A stretch of DNA of 64,000 nucleotides, taken from NCBI GenBank assembly GCA_001695595.3, contig MBPM02000010.1, forward strand, positions 620,001-684,000. The letters run 5' to 3'. A program made the position numbers and the translations under genes. This document shows, piece by piece, positions 11,367-22,340 of this stretch (within the stretch, counting starts at the first letter, position 1; each line of letters begins with the position of its first letter). Below the pieces are notes generated by a model. That model was not told the origin of the DNA, did no database searches, and saw only the letters and a program-made list of their open reading frames with translations. The stretch is from Plasmopara viticola (Eukaryota > Oomycota > Peronosporomycetes > Peronosporales > Peronosporaceae).

Positions 11367-14300
11367 GTTTTAGCTTGGCATTCTACTAGAGAGAATTCGG
11401 TTATCGTATTATAATATAATTTGTAGATGGCTTATTCAATTATCATCTTCAAGATCGTGTTTAGGTTTATTTCTATCGGATGGAATCTTACTTTTTTTTG
11501 CATGGCCTTGACTTCGTTCCCACGCCTAGCTACGTGTAGCAGTGGCTGCAAAGAAGCAATACTCTCATGCATCTAATTACGTGATTCGTTGCAACAATAG
11601 CTCGCGAATACGCATGAAGAATGTCGTTCAGTATAAATTGGTAAAAAAGTTTTGGTTTTTTCATTTTTTCAAAGAAGCCGACGAAATCCATGTCGATTGT
11701 GTCTGCTTGAAATGGAGCGTCAAATGAGAATGGTGTCAATTCGGCCATGTATCCTTATACCAATTGCGTGGGAAAATGAGCGAAGTGTAGCATCGTGGTT
11801 GGGTTACTAATACGATCTACTTTTGTGACTTGATGTAATATGATTGCACGACCCCATGTCGTGAATTCTTCAGCCACGCAGAATTACACTGACCCGTTTT
11901 GTATTTGCTCAAGCTGCCTAAGGCGCGTTTCACCTAGGTATTGTAACAGCCGTATTTACCAGGTCGACCGGCAATATGATCCGATTAAGCATAATGATTG
12001 AGCGTCATCGATCGCACTTGTCTACCTGCACGGTGTCCTATTTGTACCCTATGGCCACAGGACAAACCGTCGTTTCACAAAGAGCACAAGATAATTTACT
12101 ATCTCTTCCTCAATACTCGGTGGTCTTTGTAGGGAAGGCCTTGCAGATACTTCAAGGATCACTTCATCACACAAACGACTCATGTCACACCATCATGGAG
12201 AGGATTGCACTTGATCTTAGCACGTGTCGGAATATAATCTCAAAATCGATACTTCTGGCTGATTATTACGTGCCGGCGCGAAAACTTCGTAACCTGCTTG
12301 TGCTTGCAGTTACACGTCCACGTCTTTTTCATATATTAAGCCCATTTTGCCGTAGCGCGACTCTTTCTACATTGTCTACAACATCAAAAGCACCGGGTGC
12401 ATTGATGGCGTAGCTTTTCATAGCATCGACATGCCCCTGCACTACAATCATCTCCGCAATATTTGAAATGAATCGGAATGACCTGGTATATCAGGGCAAA
12501 ATTTCTCCATATTGCGCCGCTAAATCAGTTGCACCCCTTCATTGTGCCGAACACGCGGTAATTGATGTGGCTCGCAAAGCAAAACGATATGGCTGTAATA
12601 TGTACACTTTTTTTTCGAATATTTTGAGGGGTCACATCTTCCACATTAAAGTGACGAATTCGTGAATGATTTGTTGGCTTATCGTCGATCATTTTCACGA
12701 TCATGTGGTTCATTTACGTTTGTTTTATAATCTTTGTTTATACTCGATATTTAAATCAAGTCATATAGCCATAAAAGTGGCATAACATAACGCGCTCCAT
12801 CGGCGGCAACTGCTTCAAAATGTTTACACTGCGACCGTTTTGGATTGCAATTAGATTAACAAATGATCCGCTGCACGCTCGATGTAATCCAAACGCTCTA
12901 TTAGCATCTGTCAGTTGCCGTTTGTCTCGCCAAACTAGTACAATTACATCGCCAAAGCTTTTATCTAGAAAAAAACAAAATTTGATGAAACCAACTGCAA
13001 TACTTTTCCAATTTATGCGTGCCCTCCACTCGAAGGACTTCAAGAGAGATGTAGCGAGATAGCACGCATGCTTGCGCACGGTCGCGAACGAAGCTTATTG
13101 ATGGTCGATCGTCGGACGAGGCTTTGAGGGCGAGCGGGGCGAAGTTGGTGAAGGAGTGTTAGTTGCTTAAAGCAAATTAAAAAGTGATACACAATGGAAA
13201 GATTTTACGATTTCTTGCCTTGCTACAGCCAAAGTGATGGCTCCCAGCCGTTCGCTGCTAGGTTAATAGTCTTCTTTACTCCATCTGGCTTTTTGCATAT
13301 CCTTGATTATTTCAGTCAATGAAATCTCTTGATCGCTAATAATAATGGGACATCTGAACGTCTAAAACTGTATAATTGCCTATTTCTACTAATAATACTA
13401 TTGCAGATGTATTTTAAAGTAATGATATGGCGTAATAGCCGTTACCGTTAATTCTGCCGGTGCCGACTGTTACGTCACACGCACCGTGGTCATAATATTT
13501 CACTGGACGCTTTCTTGGCTAGCTCAAAGCTGGAACAGCGTGCAAGAAGGTGGAAAACCGTATGTTATCTCCAACTATAGTTAAAAGCCCACCTATGATT
13601 TAACATCTGCGCTATCTTTGGTTCATGTCCTTAGTCTCTAAAGTATTAACAAAAGTTTGCACACGACTCATGGTTTGACAAATGTCCAAAATCATTCGTG
13701 TCAGAAGAAAATCGGCCAAATCGATAGAAAGAGAGAGTTCGCTACATAACTGATTCACGAAATGTGGTGTCAGCACAAGATTAAATTTGCGAGTCCGGTG
13801 AATCGACGTGCGTGCAATCGCCGGTTTGGTCAGATGACGTGCCCTGCTTTTGGCTCCCAGAGCTTGCCTACTATATTAGCGAGTCAGAAGTGCGCACACA
13901 CCCAGACTCACTATAGTTGTACACGATTTGTTTAAGCGAGCCAAAACAGAGCTGAGGTATGTCTACAACAAGCTTCCGGCGTAAATTCTCGTATTGCAAG
14001 TATTTGTAAATATAGAATCTAAAAAAAGGCTTTTGGGAATGGGCATTCCTGAATGCAAAGTTTTTTCACGTAACAAAAAAGCTTCAATGTCTACATAGTC
14101 TGGAAATAATGTTGAGAGATGCCACAAAAGAGTGACAGCTTTCTCATCACTCGAACAATGTAAATATTGAAATTGCCCTATATTGTCTTGAAGATCGCAA
14201 GATAGCAAGAAATGGACGATACTATATCGAAACTCCTTCTAGATAAAGTTTGAGGCCATGTTTGTCAGTATCATTTATAATGTGCACAAGGGCTCATGAA

Positions 14301-15982
14301 TGTGTAATAGCAAGCAAACTATGACTGTAACGTCCGTGATGAAAAGCATAGTTTTCCATACAAGTAGTTAATAGCCTCGAATGAGTGATATGTAAGGCGG
14401 TTTTGCCTAAGAAGTTGAGCAATGTAATCAAAGACATAGAGGAGATGGCGAACGAAATTTTTAGTTTTGAAAAATATGAGATGCCTGTTTTAGCTTTACT
14501 TGAGGACGCGAACAAACAACAATTGTGCGTTCTCTCAAATTCAGCGTATCAGGTCCTTCTATACTATCTTTCGTCTAAATTAAGAGACTGACAACGCTTC
14601 GCGATCACTCTATATCAATTAAAAAGGTTTATGCATTCGATTTGCTCGTTGCGCCCGCACATAGCTTAAAGCGTACAAGTCAGCGCAAGGCTATAGCTCT
14701 TACGATGGATTTGCTAGGTAGCATGACGTCGCGCAGATCAGCTGCGCTATTTAATTTGAGTAATAGCCTCAAATTTGCTATGGGAATGAATTGAGAGATA
14801 CCATTTGATATCTTAGCTTACTTGTTTTAGTTGGCTCCGTCTACGATTTTTAATCTAGAACTCGGATATTGACGCCGCTTCAAATGCGAAGATATTACGA
14901 AACAGAAGGTGAAACATTCCCAAACTGTTTGCTTGCATGCCTAATCAGATAAGTATTTCCAAAACTTAATTGATCTTATTTTCAAAGCTGGAAGAATTTT
15001 TTCACGAGACTCTTCTCTGATCAATAGCATGCGTGCTTAAACGACTTGGTAAAGTTCTAGGGAGCCTTTGTCCGTTTATATATAGTTGTCGATGCGTGTA
15101 CTGCATTGTTAATTGCAAAATCAACCATTTATAGCTTGTCAGTCTACAAATGTAGCGCCTCAGCGCACATTTCGCTCAGTGCGTCTTCCAGCACATGCTA
15201 AACTTTTGCTTGTCTAAACATTTGGTATTGGATAATCTTTTTCTTGACATTATTAAGCAAAATTCCGATAATTTAGCAGCGTCTGCAGTATTTGTCAGTA
15301 AACAATCGATTTCCAGACGACACCTTCGCTCGAAGGTCCATAGTATTTAATATTTTACCCTTGTGCTTCACGTATCCCTTCGTTGATCAATTCATCTGTT
15401 GAGTATGTGCTACTAACCAAGATGTATATAGAATTCGGGTTTACCTATTATAAATAACTGCCGTTCACCATTGATGTAGCAAACACTGAAAAGGAATGCG
15501 TAGTCATCCATGTCACTTTTTAAGAAAACGCATTGGCGTTGTTATCAAAGCTATATCTCTTAATGTCTTTCTCGCCTGCCGCTTCCATATTTACTAAAGT
15601 TTCGAGATAATGGTGCTTTGAAAACTAGATGAGGCAATGAAAGTAGCTGAAAAAATTGTACAACATTGATATACCAGCGGTACACGCTTCACTTTTGAAA
15701 TTCAGACATCGTTTGAGCCAATTTGGCGGCTGCCACACAGATTGTGTAAACTTTATTCTTTAACGTGACTCTCCCTGTCTTAAAAAGACGAAACGCTTGA
15801 CTAGTTTTGTTACAAAGCGGAAGTTGCAAATTGTACACCCCTCACCAGCCAGATCAAGTGTGTTGCAAAATTAAGACCCATTAACGCTGCGAAGGGATAC
15901 ATTGTGTAAATTAATAGTATTAGGTTTAAAGTTTTTTTCTTCTAAAAAGCCTACACTGCATTTATTACCCGTCTAGCGTCAT
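11367..15982. other. Long spacer without recognised genes
   Basis: About 4.6 kb of AT-rich sequence. Short open frames (for example 11976-12413 +, 12756-13079 -, 14385-14591 +) show no domain, no splice-linked partners and no family resemblance. Some may be relics of genes or transposons too decayed to name. Confidence 0.5.
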
Positions 15983-16672
15983 TCATTTGCGCTTGCCCAT
16001 GCGTTGTTGGCGTTCAAGAGCAGCAGTCACGAGTCGAGTGAATTCGCTCTTAAAAACGTTTGGCGTGTCAAATGTCGTCGCAACAACTCGCACGTGGCTC
16101 GGTAACCGCGATTTCGGTGCCAGTGGGGTCACCCCATTGTTGGTCCCACTCGAGTGCTCAAACACAAGACACTGGGAGCTGTCCACCCCAGCATTTTGCA
16201 TAAACCATTCGTACCTAGTCGAAAAAGCATCAGCGTTACGTTTCAACGAGGAGCGAAACAACATCCAACGGACCACAGGATGGCTTCACTTTCGTGCACA
16301 TGCGAGTCTGGATTGTAAACAAGAATGACGCCATCCGTATCTTTGATTACTGCGGGCCAACCCGCTTCGTAACTACAAGCAACGTTGCGAATGAGCTGGA
16401 TTACGATATTAAACCTTTTAAGTGTACCTCTGATCGCCTGATACGTCCCAGAGCTCCACTGTTGCCTTGCCTTTTTCAACTTCGAGAATCCGGACCCCAA
16501 CTGTCGGTTGGTAACGTTCTTGCCCTCCCAGTCGAGTGGTATGCTCGGCAAGGAAGTTTGCGATCTTGAATGAGATCAAGTGAGCATTTCGTATTAATTG
16601 ACGCAACTTTGTACGTACTGTGGATTTGCCAGCCTTGGTTGGACCGACAATCAGGATCTTGAGTGGCGCCAT
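15983..16672 (-). CDS. IFT22: Intraflagellar transport protein IFT22/RabL5 (four exons)
   Basis: Exons 16619-16672, 16428-16564, 16274-16372 and 15983-16214 (minus strand) join to a 173-aa small GTPase-like protein; the introns are 54, 55 and 59 bp with GT/AG ends. The product starts MAPLKILIVGPTKAGKST (P-loop GxxxxGKS/T), continues with IANFLAEHT, PTVGVRILEVE, VELWDVSGDQSYEAGWPAV (G3-like WDxxG) and DGVILVYNPD, then ILWYEWFMQNAG. These match the IFT22 pattern (GVRILE, ELWDCGGD, WPA, MWY) closely in order and spacing; the animal protein is about 185 aa. IFT22 is a subunit of the IFT-B train moving cargo in flagella. Here it implies flagellated zoospores. MED10 lies 283 bp upstream on the same strand. 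Confidence 0.88.
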
Positions 16673-16955
16673 GGTGAGGACTCACACGGCGCGACGTTTG
16701 GAACGGAGATTAATAGTAATAGTTATTTAGTACATCGTACATCAGGCTCAGAAATGTGTAGCATTACGGTGTAATTTAAAAAATAGTACTAGCATGTTTT
16801 GCGGTATGCTCGTAACTGCAATTCTATCAAAGCACAAAATCGATCAACCAAAAGTATGGTTAAAATATAATATACTACCTCCAACGCATCTACAAGAATT
16901 GTGATTTGATTGGTCATTTAACCTAGAGCTAAGCTGCTACTATAATACATTTTTC

Positions 16956-17675
16956 TCACTTGAGCTCGTCCAGTCCGCTCTGCAGCGCGCCCTTCAACAG
17001 CTCAAACGTTTCGACTCGCGCCGCCACTTGACTGCTCTCTTCCTGACACTTTTCCATTTGCGCCTTTGTGAAAAGCTCTGGATTCGTTCCTTTTTCAATC
17101 ATCTTGAGCACTTCTAATGGAATGTCAGCGCTGTACTCGATGGCTGCTCTATCCGCTTGTTGCAGGAGCTCCACGTAGCGATGAGCCTTATCACTAAGGA
17201 AACCTAATTGGTCCGGACGAAAGTCGGCTACGCCATCACTTAGTTGATCAAGTGTCCGTATGACGTCAATGAGCGTCTCTAGCAATTTAGGTGGTAAGTG
17301 CTTCACGACGTCGTCTTTTGGCAACGCGGGACCTGCTCCGAAGGCTCCACCACCGACATTTCGACCCATTGGAACGATCTGCGGCTTTGCAACGCGAGTA
17401 CTGCTATTGACTGAGCGTCCGGTAGCGGTGGACGGAGTTTTGGGTCGAGGTGGAGATCCACTGGGCGTAAATGGAGCCAAGTACGGACTGGCTCCGACTT
17501 GCGCGCGACGCTCCTGCGGCTCTGCGGCGGACGATGCGGATGGAGTGGGATGGAGATTGGAGGTAGGTATGGAGGCGGCCGATTCTTCGACGCGACTTGT
17601 GGCTGGTAGGTCCGCTAGGAACTGATCCGGCTCGGCATCCAGGTCGTCTTCCTCGAGCGGCTTAATCGCGTCCAT
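16956..17675 (-). CDS. MED10: Mediator complex subunit 10
   Basis: Single-exon 239-aa protein. Residues ~125-239 match the MED10 core: LLETLIDVIRTLDQLSDG, then a VELLQQAD segment, IPLEVLKMIEKGTNPELFTK (compare the family signature of xPLEVxxxIDxGxNPxLYT) and a final helix ending QSGLDELK. The first ~120 residues are a low-complexity Pro/Ser/Ala extension absent from the short animal and yeast forms (about 135-160 aa). MED10 sits in the middle module of Mediator and helps relay signals from activators to RNA polymerase II in the nucleus. The start is the ATG at 17675. Same strand as IFT22 downstream and the membrane protein gene upstream. Confidence 0.9.
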   Translation of the reverse strand: MDAIKPLEEDDLDAEPDQFLADLPATSRVEESAASIPTSNLHPTPSASSAAEPQERRAQVGASPYLAPFTPSGSPPRPKTPSTATGRSVNSSTRVAKPQIVPMGRNVGGGAFGAGPALPKDDVVKHLPPKLLETLIDVIRTLDQLSDGVADFRPDQLGFLSDKAHRYVELLQQADRAAIEYSADIPLEVLKMIEKGTNPELFTKAQMEKCQEESSQVAARVETFELLKGALQSGLDELK

Positions 17676-18238
17676 GCTGGTAATGCGATTTAAAAACCTT
17701 ATTTTTTATTACTTAAGTAAAAAATCATTCTGTAAATTGACACTAATAAGGTTTTGGCTTTCTGCCTACGTACTTTTCTGATGCTGGACGTGCTCTATTT
17801 GACCAAATCTCTGAAGGAGAAAGAGGCTCATTGAAGCAGCTAGAATGAAGGAAGGATGGAGGCATTGCTGGCGAGATTGCGATAGGCATGCAGCTCATCG
17901 ACCAGAAGAATTAAAGCTATTTTGAAGGATTTAAGCTGAAGGTTGAGAGGGGAAACAATAGAGAACACTGGTAACCAATGTTGGCGTCTAGCAAAAGTGT
18001 TTGTCCAGTTGTTGAATAACTTTAACTTTTGCAAGTTTATTCTGGTGACGATTTGTGCAAATTGATGTTGAACCTTTATTCTTCATTTTAGGCGCAATTC
18101 CATTGGGAGTTTTCTAATAAACTTACCCAGCGAATTACTAAAAAAGGGTTCTGGCTAAAAAGCAGTATGAGTCCTAGTATTACAAAAGAGCTCAGTGTCA
18201 ACGTATTCATATATTCATGTTTTTAGCTTGAACAGCGA
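17676..18238. other. Intergenic spacer
   Basis: AT-rich spacer between the membrane-protein gene stop and the MED10 start; nothing recognisable. It should contain the MED10 promoter. Confidence 0.5.
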
Positions 18239-18943
18239 TCAAAAGTCTCCGGCAAAATCGCCTCCACCACCAAAATCGCCTCCATAGTCGCCACCGCCAA
18301 ATCCTCCTCCATCGCCTCCATTATTACCAGCCAAGGAGTTTCCGAGCATCAGGCCACCCAAAAGCCCGGCCGTGCCGCCCAAAGCTGCGCCTGTACCAGC
18401 GCTCATGCCACTACGTCCTCTGTTTTGATCATAATATCTATCATAAGCAGGTGTAGCCGTAGCATAGCCAGTGTTCACGGGACCGTTTGCATAAGGTGAC
18501 GATGAAGCTCCGTAGGGACGACTGAATTCACTATCCACCGCAGGAGCGGCAACTGGAATGGACCCGTTTCGGGCTCGATCCTGGACCCTTTTAAACGCCA
18601 TGAAAGAACAACCACAGCAGCAAAAGAGCAGTCCTAACGATCCCAGTAACCACCACAGCCACAAAAGACCATAACCTTCATCCTCTGCACCCCCCGGTGC
18701 ATACCCGCAATTGCATGCATAATTTGCCACTCTACAGACAGCACCTTTAGGGCAACAACATGGACGCTTGGTGCTTTGGCGGTCCAACCAATTGCCACAA
18801 AATTGTCCCGATTCCCCACGATAGGCCTGAGAGCACTCGCCCGTGCTAGCACAAACTTCACAGCCAGATTGCGTGCTGTTGCGTTGCCCACAAGCTACTG
18901 GAAGCAGCACAGCAATTAGTACGACAACGCGCCAACAACCCAT
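18239..18943 (-). CDS. Secretory-pathway membrane protein, Cys-rich ectodomain and Gly-rich tail
   Basis: 234-aa protein with a clear signal peptide (MGCWRVVVLIAVLLPVACG), a Cys-rich ectodomain at residues ~28-80 (about 12 Cys, with RPCCCPKG and CNCGY), one membrane segment at ~90-113 (GLLWLWWLLGSLGLLFCCC), then a cytosolic tail. The tail has a Tyr/Ala/Ser-rich part and ends in a Gly/Asp/Phe repeat (GGGFGGGDYGGDFGGGGDF). Cysteines at the inner membrane face (CCCGCS) are likely palmitoylation sites (inference). The architecture fits a single-pass type I surface protein. I do not know a named family. Single exon, start at ATG 18943. A stem-loop lies about 150 bp upstream (19093-19123). Confidence 0.8.
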   Translation of the reverse strand: MGCWRVVVLIAVLLPVACGQRNSTQSGCEVCASTGECSQAYRGESGQFCGNWLDRQSTKRPCCCPKGAVCRVANYACNCGYAPGGAEDEGYGLLWLWWLLGSLGLLFCCCGCSFMAFKRVQDRARNGSIPVAAPAVDSEFSRPYGASSSPYANGPVNTGYATATPAYDRYYDQNRGRSGMSAGTGAALGGTAGLLGGLMLGNSLAGNNGGDGGGFGGGDYGGDFGGGGDFAGDF

Positions 18944-19092
18944 TACTGCCGAATGCTAAGAGGAGAATTCATGGCCAACACTTTCGCATGGAGAATTCGA
19001 CCCTGTCCCAAGGTTGTGAAGTAATGGAAAGAAAGTGACTTGACTTTAGTATGGCCAAAAGATTGATTTGTTCAAGTAATTTTTATCTCCTG

Positions 19093-19123
19093 CTGAGTTT
19101 CGAGCGAAAGTGTCGAAACTCAG
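19093..19123. repeat. Perfect 11-bp stem with 9-nt loop
   Basis: CTGAGTTTCGA at 19093-19103 pairs with its exact reverse complement at 19113-19123 around the loop GCGAAAGTG. It lies about 150 bp upstream of the start of the membrane-protein gene (18943, minus), within its probable promoter or 5' region. Confidence 0.85.
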
Positions 19124-22100
19124 GTTGGCTGATAGCGCACTGTGAGCCGATAATGTGTCTATATGAACACTGACAGTTTTATAACGCTTAATATTGCATT
19201 AATCCAGTGTTCTGGAATCTTACGATGGTAAAAAGCACACATTCAAAGCCTACAAATATACGAGTTTTTTTTAGTACTAGTTCAAAGTTAAATACTTGGA
19301 ACAAGTAAGCGGGATGCTCAAAGATTTTGCACATCATTGTAACTGTCTACAAACATTAATGGGAAGGCTTTATTATCTCTACTGCCGGACTACATTCTTA
19401 CTTGTCGATCGCAACCAGATTTTTTCCCGCGGAAAAGACAGCGCTTGTTCCTGAAAATCATCTTGATGAGACCGTAATCAAATGACCCAGTCTTTACTCT
19501 ACAGAGCGTGTCTGTCTGATGGACTTCGTCAGTGGCGATCGGCAATGCGCGTGACATGAAGGGCAGAACAGCGTGAGGATTGCGCAGGGCTGTCGTGCAC
19601 TTTGATAAGCAGCGACCTTATGTCCGATTTCTGTGAGCATACATAAAGGCTAGCTATGGATGGATTGGTACAAGCGCAAACTTGAGCGCGGACCTCGCTA
19701 TCAACCTTTGAGGCTATATTTTAATCGCCGTTATGAATATTGCGCAAATTTGCATGTATAGGCATGGGCATGAAGGTTTTTGAATCAAAGTACCTAGAGA
19801 AAACATGAAGAGCACAAAAAAAACGCACACGCGCAGGAAGGCATCATTTCACTGTTGAGTATGCGCGTGTCCCTGAACGAATCCCGCCACTATCCCATGG
19901 GAAATCCGCGATAATTTGTAAAACCAAGGTCTCCCAACAGACGTTACAAGGCGTGATGGGCAAGCACCATATGCTGGTTTTGTATTAAAATAGCCTTTCT
20001 CCACTATTGTGCTGGTATGGGGAACGTAGCTTCAATGCCAATAGTATTATATACATTTCCTCACCATCAAAGGCGTCTTTTACAGACACCGTACGTACGC
20101 TACAAAAAGGAGCCAGCACCGGGTAGCCGCACCTTTGGAGCGAGCACCAGAGCTTAGCGTCCGGCTCTGAAGTGCTCGAGGTGATTTACAAAAATATGGC
20201 ACATGTCGTGCGAGCCATTGGCCGATGGACGGGAGACGAGCCGAGGTAGTCTATTCGAAGAATATAAGGATGTAGTATAATAACTACCAATAGACCTGTT
20301 GTCTTGCAATTCGTACGTTTGCCGTTATATCATTCTGCTATGACATCAATACTAAAACGCCTAAGAGGATATTTTCAATAGTAAGCTCAAATAACTCTGA
20401 CAAAAAGCTCTGCTTTGCGAGACTTCTCCGTGCCCCTATGATTTTTCTCTGCTGTCACCGTGCGGGCTGGGTTGTGACAGACACGAGCAGTATCTCCTTC
20501 TGTTGTGCGTAATCTTATGCTTTTTGGCTGACACTGGGATGCGACTTTTGTGTGTTTTATCCGTAATTTGTTCGGATTTCTTCACTACGTATCTCTGTAT
20601 AAACTCACATAGTACTAACCTTCCATTGAATGACACAGCACCACGAGAATACTTGTGCGGCTTCCGTTAGTTTCCTCTAGAAAGCGCAGCATCACAATCA
20701 GGATCTTGTCGTCTGAGCTCGTAGCTGTCGATTGGCGTTAAGTCTATCATCCAATACAGAAAAAGTGTAGTGATTGTATTGGAGGACATGACTGATGAAC
20801 CAGTCAATTTTGCAAACGTTGCTCATACTACTATTGCGAGCTTGGCACGGCGGCACACTTTTGCGATTGGTACCGTCGCCCGCCTGTTATCGTATCCCTT
20901 CCCCACCACTAATAACTTCACTTTCTCAACCCCGCCCATCGCGCCCACGACGCCAAGCTCAAAAGCATCGATCGATCTTTCAGAAGCGACATCACGCTGG
21001 TATCAGACAAAATACATGTAGTGGGCGAGTCAGCTGAAATTCCAGCACGCGATGTATATCGATTGACGGCAGGACCGTCACATTGTCACGCTCTCATCAT
21101 CAATTAACGACATGTACAAGTTTGTTATCACGCGTGTGAAGTGGCGTCGCATGAACATGCGGCAACTGCAACACACGCGACTGCCAGCGAATATTCCGTT
21201 TTGGTGGATCTTCGAACAATTAATTGTACGCGAAGATCAGTAAAGAATTTCTCTACATTTGGCCAAGATCGTTGGGCAGAAAAAGTAAATCTTTATATTG
21301 ACACTAGCATTGAGGTCTTGAAAGACTCAAAGATGATACTTGCCCAACTTCTGAGTTGATAATATACTGGACTTAGCTGTACTTGAGTGACGGCGTTCAT
21401 GGCCCTCGACTGCTTCTCCTCTTTGCATCGTCAGCTAGTGGCACAGCGTGTTGACTCGGTACTGATAAGTAAGCACGATTTAGCGCTCATGATGAACGAC
21501 TTTGCATCACCAGTACATGGGCGAGACAAATAAATGCAAGCAAAACCGATCCCACTTTGATGCTTCCTACGCACGCACGTGCTTGATCCTGTACGATGGG
21601 TTGACTGGCGTACTAGCTTGTTTGATTGTGGCCGGAACACTAGAGGAACGATCCAGAGGGCACTTCGCCGCCAGCTGGAAACTACTCACTTGCTTTTCAA
21701 GACAATCGCGTGATGAGTGTGCACACCATGAATTACGCGAGAGTTTTCGAATCATAAGCCGCATAAATTTAGCCTGCCCTGTGCCCGTCTCCAATTGCCC
21801 TACTGTGCAGTCGGGTCCCACTATTATATTATAAACTCGAGGAATATGATTACCAAGCTACAGCTACTTCTTCACCGCAAAATACCGTCACATTGCCCCG
21901 CGCATTCGTCTCTAGACCATGGGCTTTGCTCTTTCCGGGGCAAAGCCGCTTTCCCCATCTCTGTGGCCAGGCTGTGCCCAAACTCATGGCGATCTTCCGC
22001 ACTCGCTTTTTTCAGCCCCCAGCGCCCTGCGCTTGTGGCGACTTCCCCCTCTTAAAGCAGCTGGATCATTTTTCCGCAAAAAGAGTTGGCACGGGAGGTG

Positions 22101-22131
22101 TCGTTGGGGACAGAGCACGGGCGTGTCGTCA

Positions 22132-22138
22132 TATAAAG
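22132..22138 (+). promoter_or_regulatory. TATA-like box
   Basis: TATAAAG about 200 bp before the ATG of the zinc-finger gene, in an otherwise GC-rich stretch. A TCATTCTTTC motif at 22331-22340 also resembles the oomycete initiator element but abuts the ATG, so it is less likely to be the true start site unless the leader is almost absent. Confidence 0.35.
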
Positions 22139-22340
22139 GCGTCCCACTCGGCTCGTCTGCCCCCCCCTAAGTGCCAGACCGACCGAACGACAGCCGCTCG
22201 GGTGGCCGCCAGGTTGTCATTCGGCAAGTTGCTGGCAACTCGACACCCATCGTTGGATTGCCACGTAGCATTGACGACCAACACTCTTGTCTTCGAGCGC
22301 CACACCTAGACCCACGCGCCTGCCACTCACTCATTCTTTC

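Larger units (their letters stand above)
18944..22340. other. Spacer upstream of the WRKY19-like gene
   Basis: About 3.4 kb with no supported gene. It holds a perfect stem-loop at 19093-19123. The last ~400 bp before 22341 become GC-rich and contain a TATA-like box; several short open frames there read in conflicting phases and are judged non-coding 5' sequence. Confidence 0.5.

Noticed and set aside
11976..12413. Plus-strand 145-aa frame
   Set aside because: No domain, no splice partners, and no resemblance on the opposite strand beyond a short LKYLQG-like chance motif to copia.
21795..22309. Plus-strand frames just before the zinc-finger gene
   Set aside because: Several overlapping frames in one GC-rich leader, with no domain and no link to the downstream frame; best seen as promoter and 5' leader.
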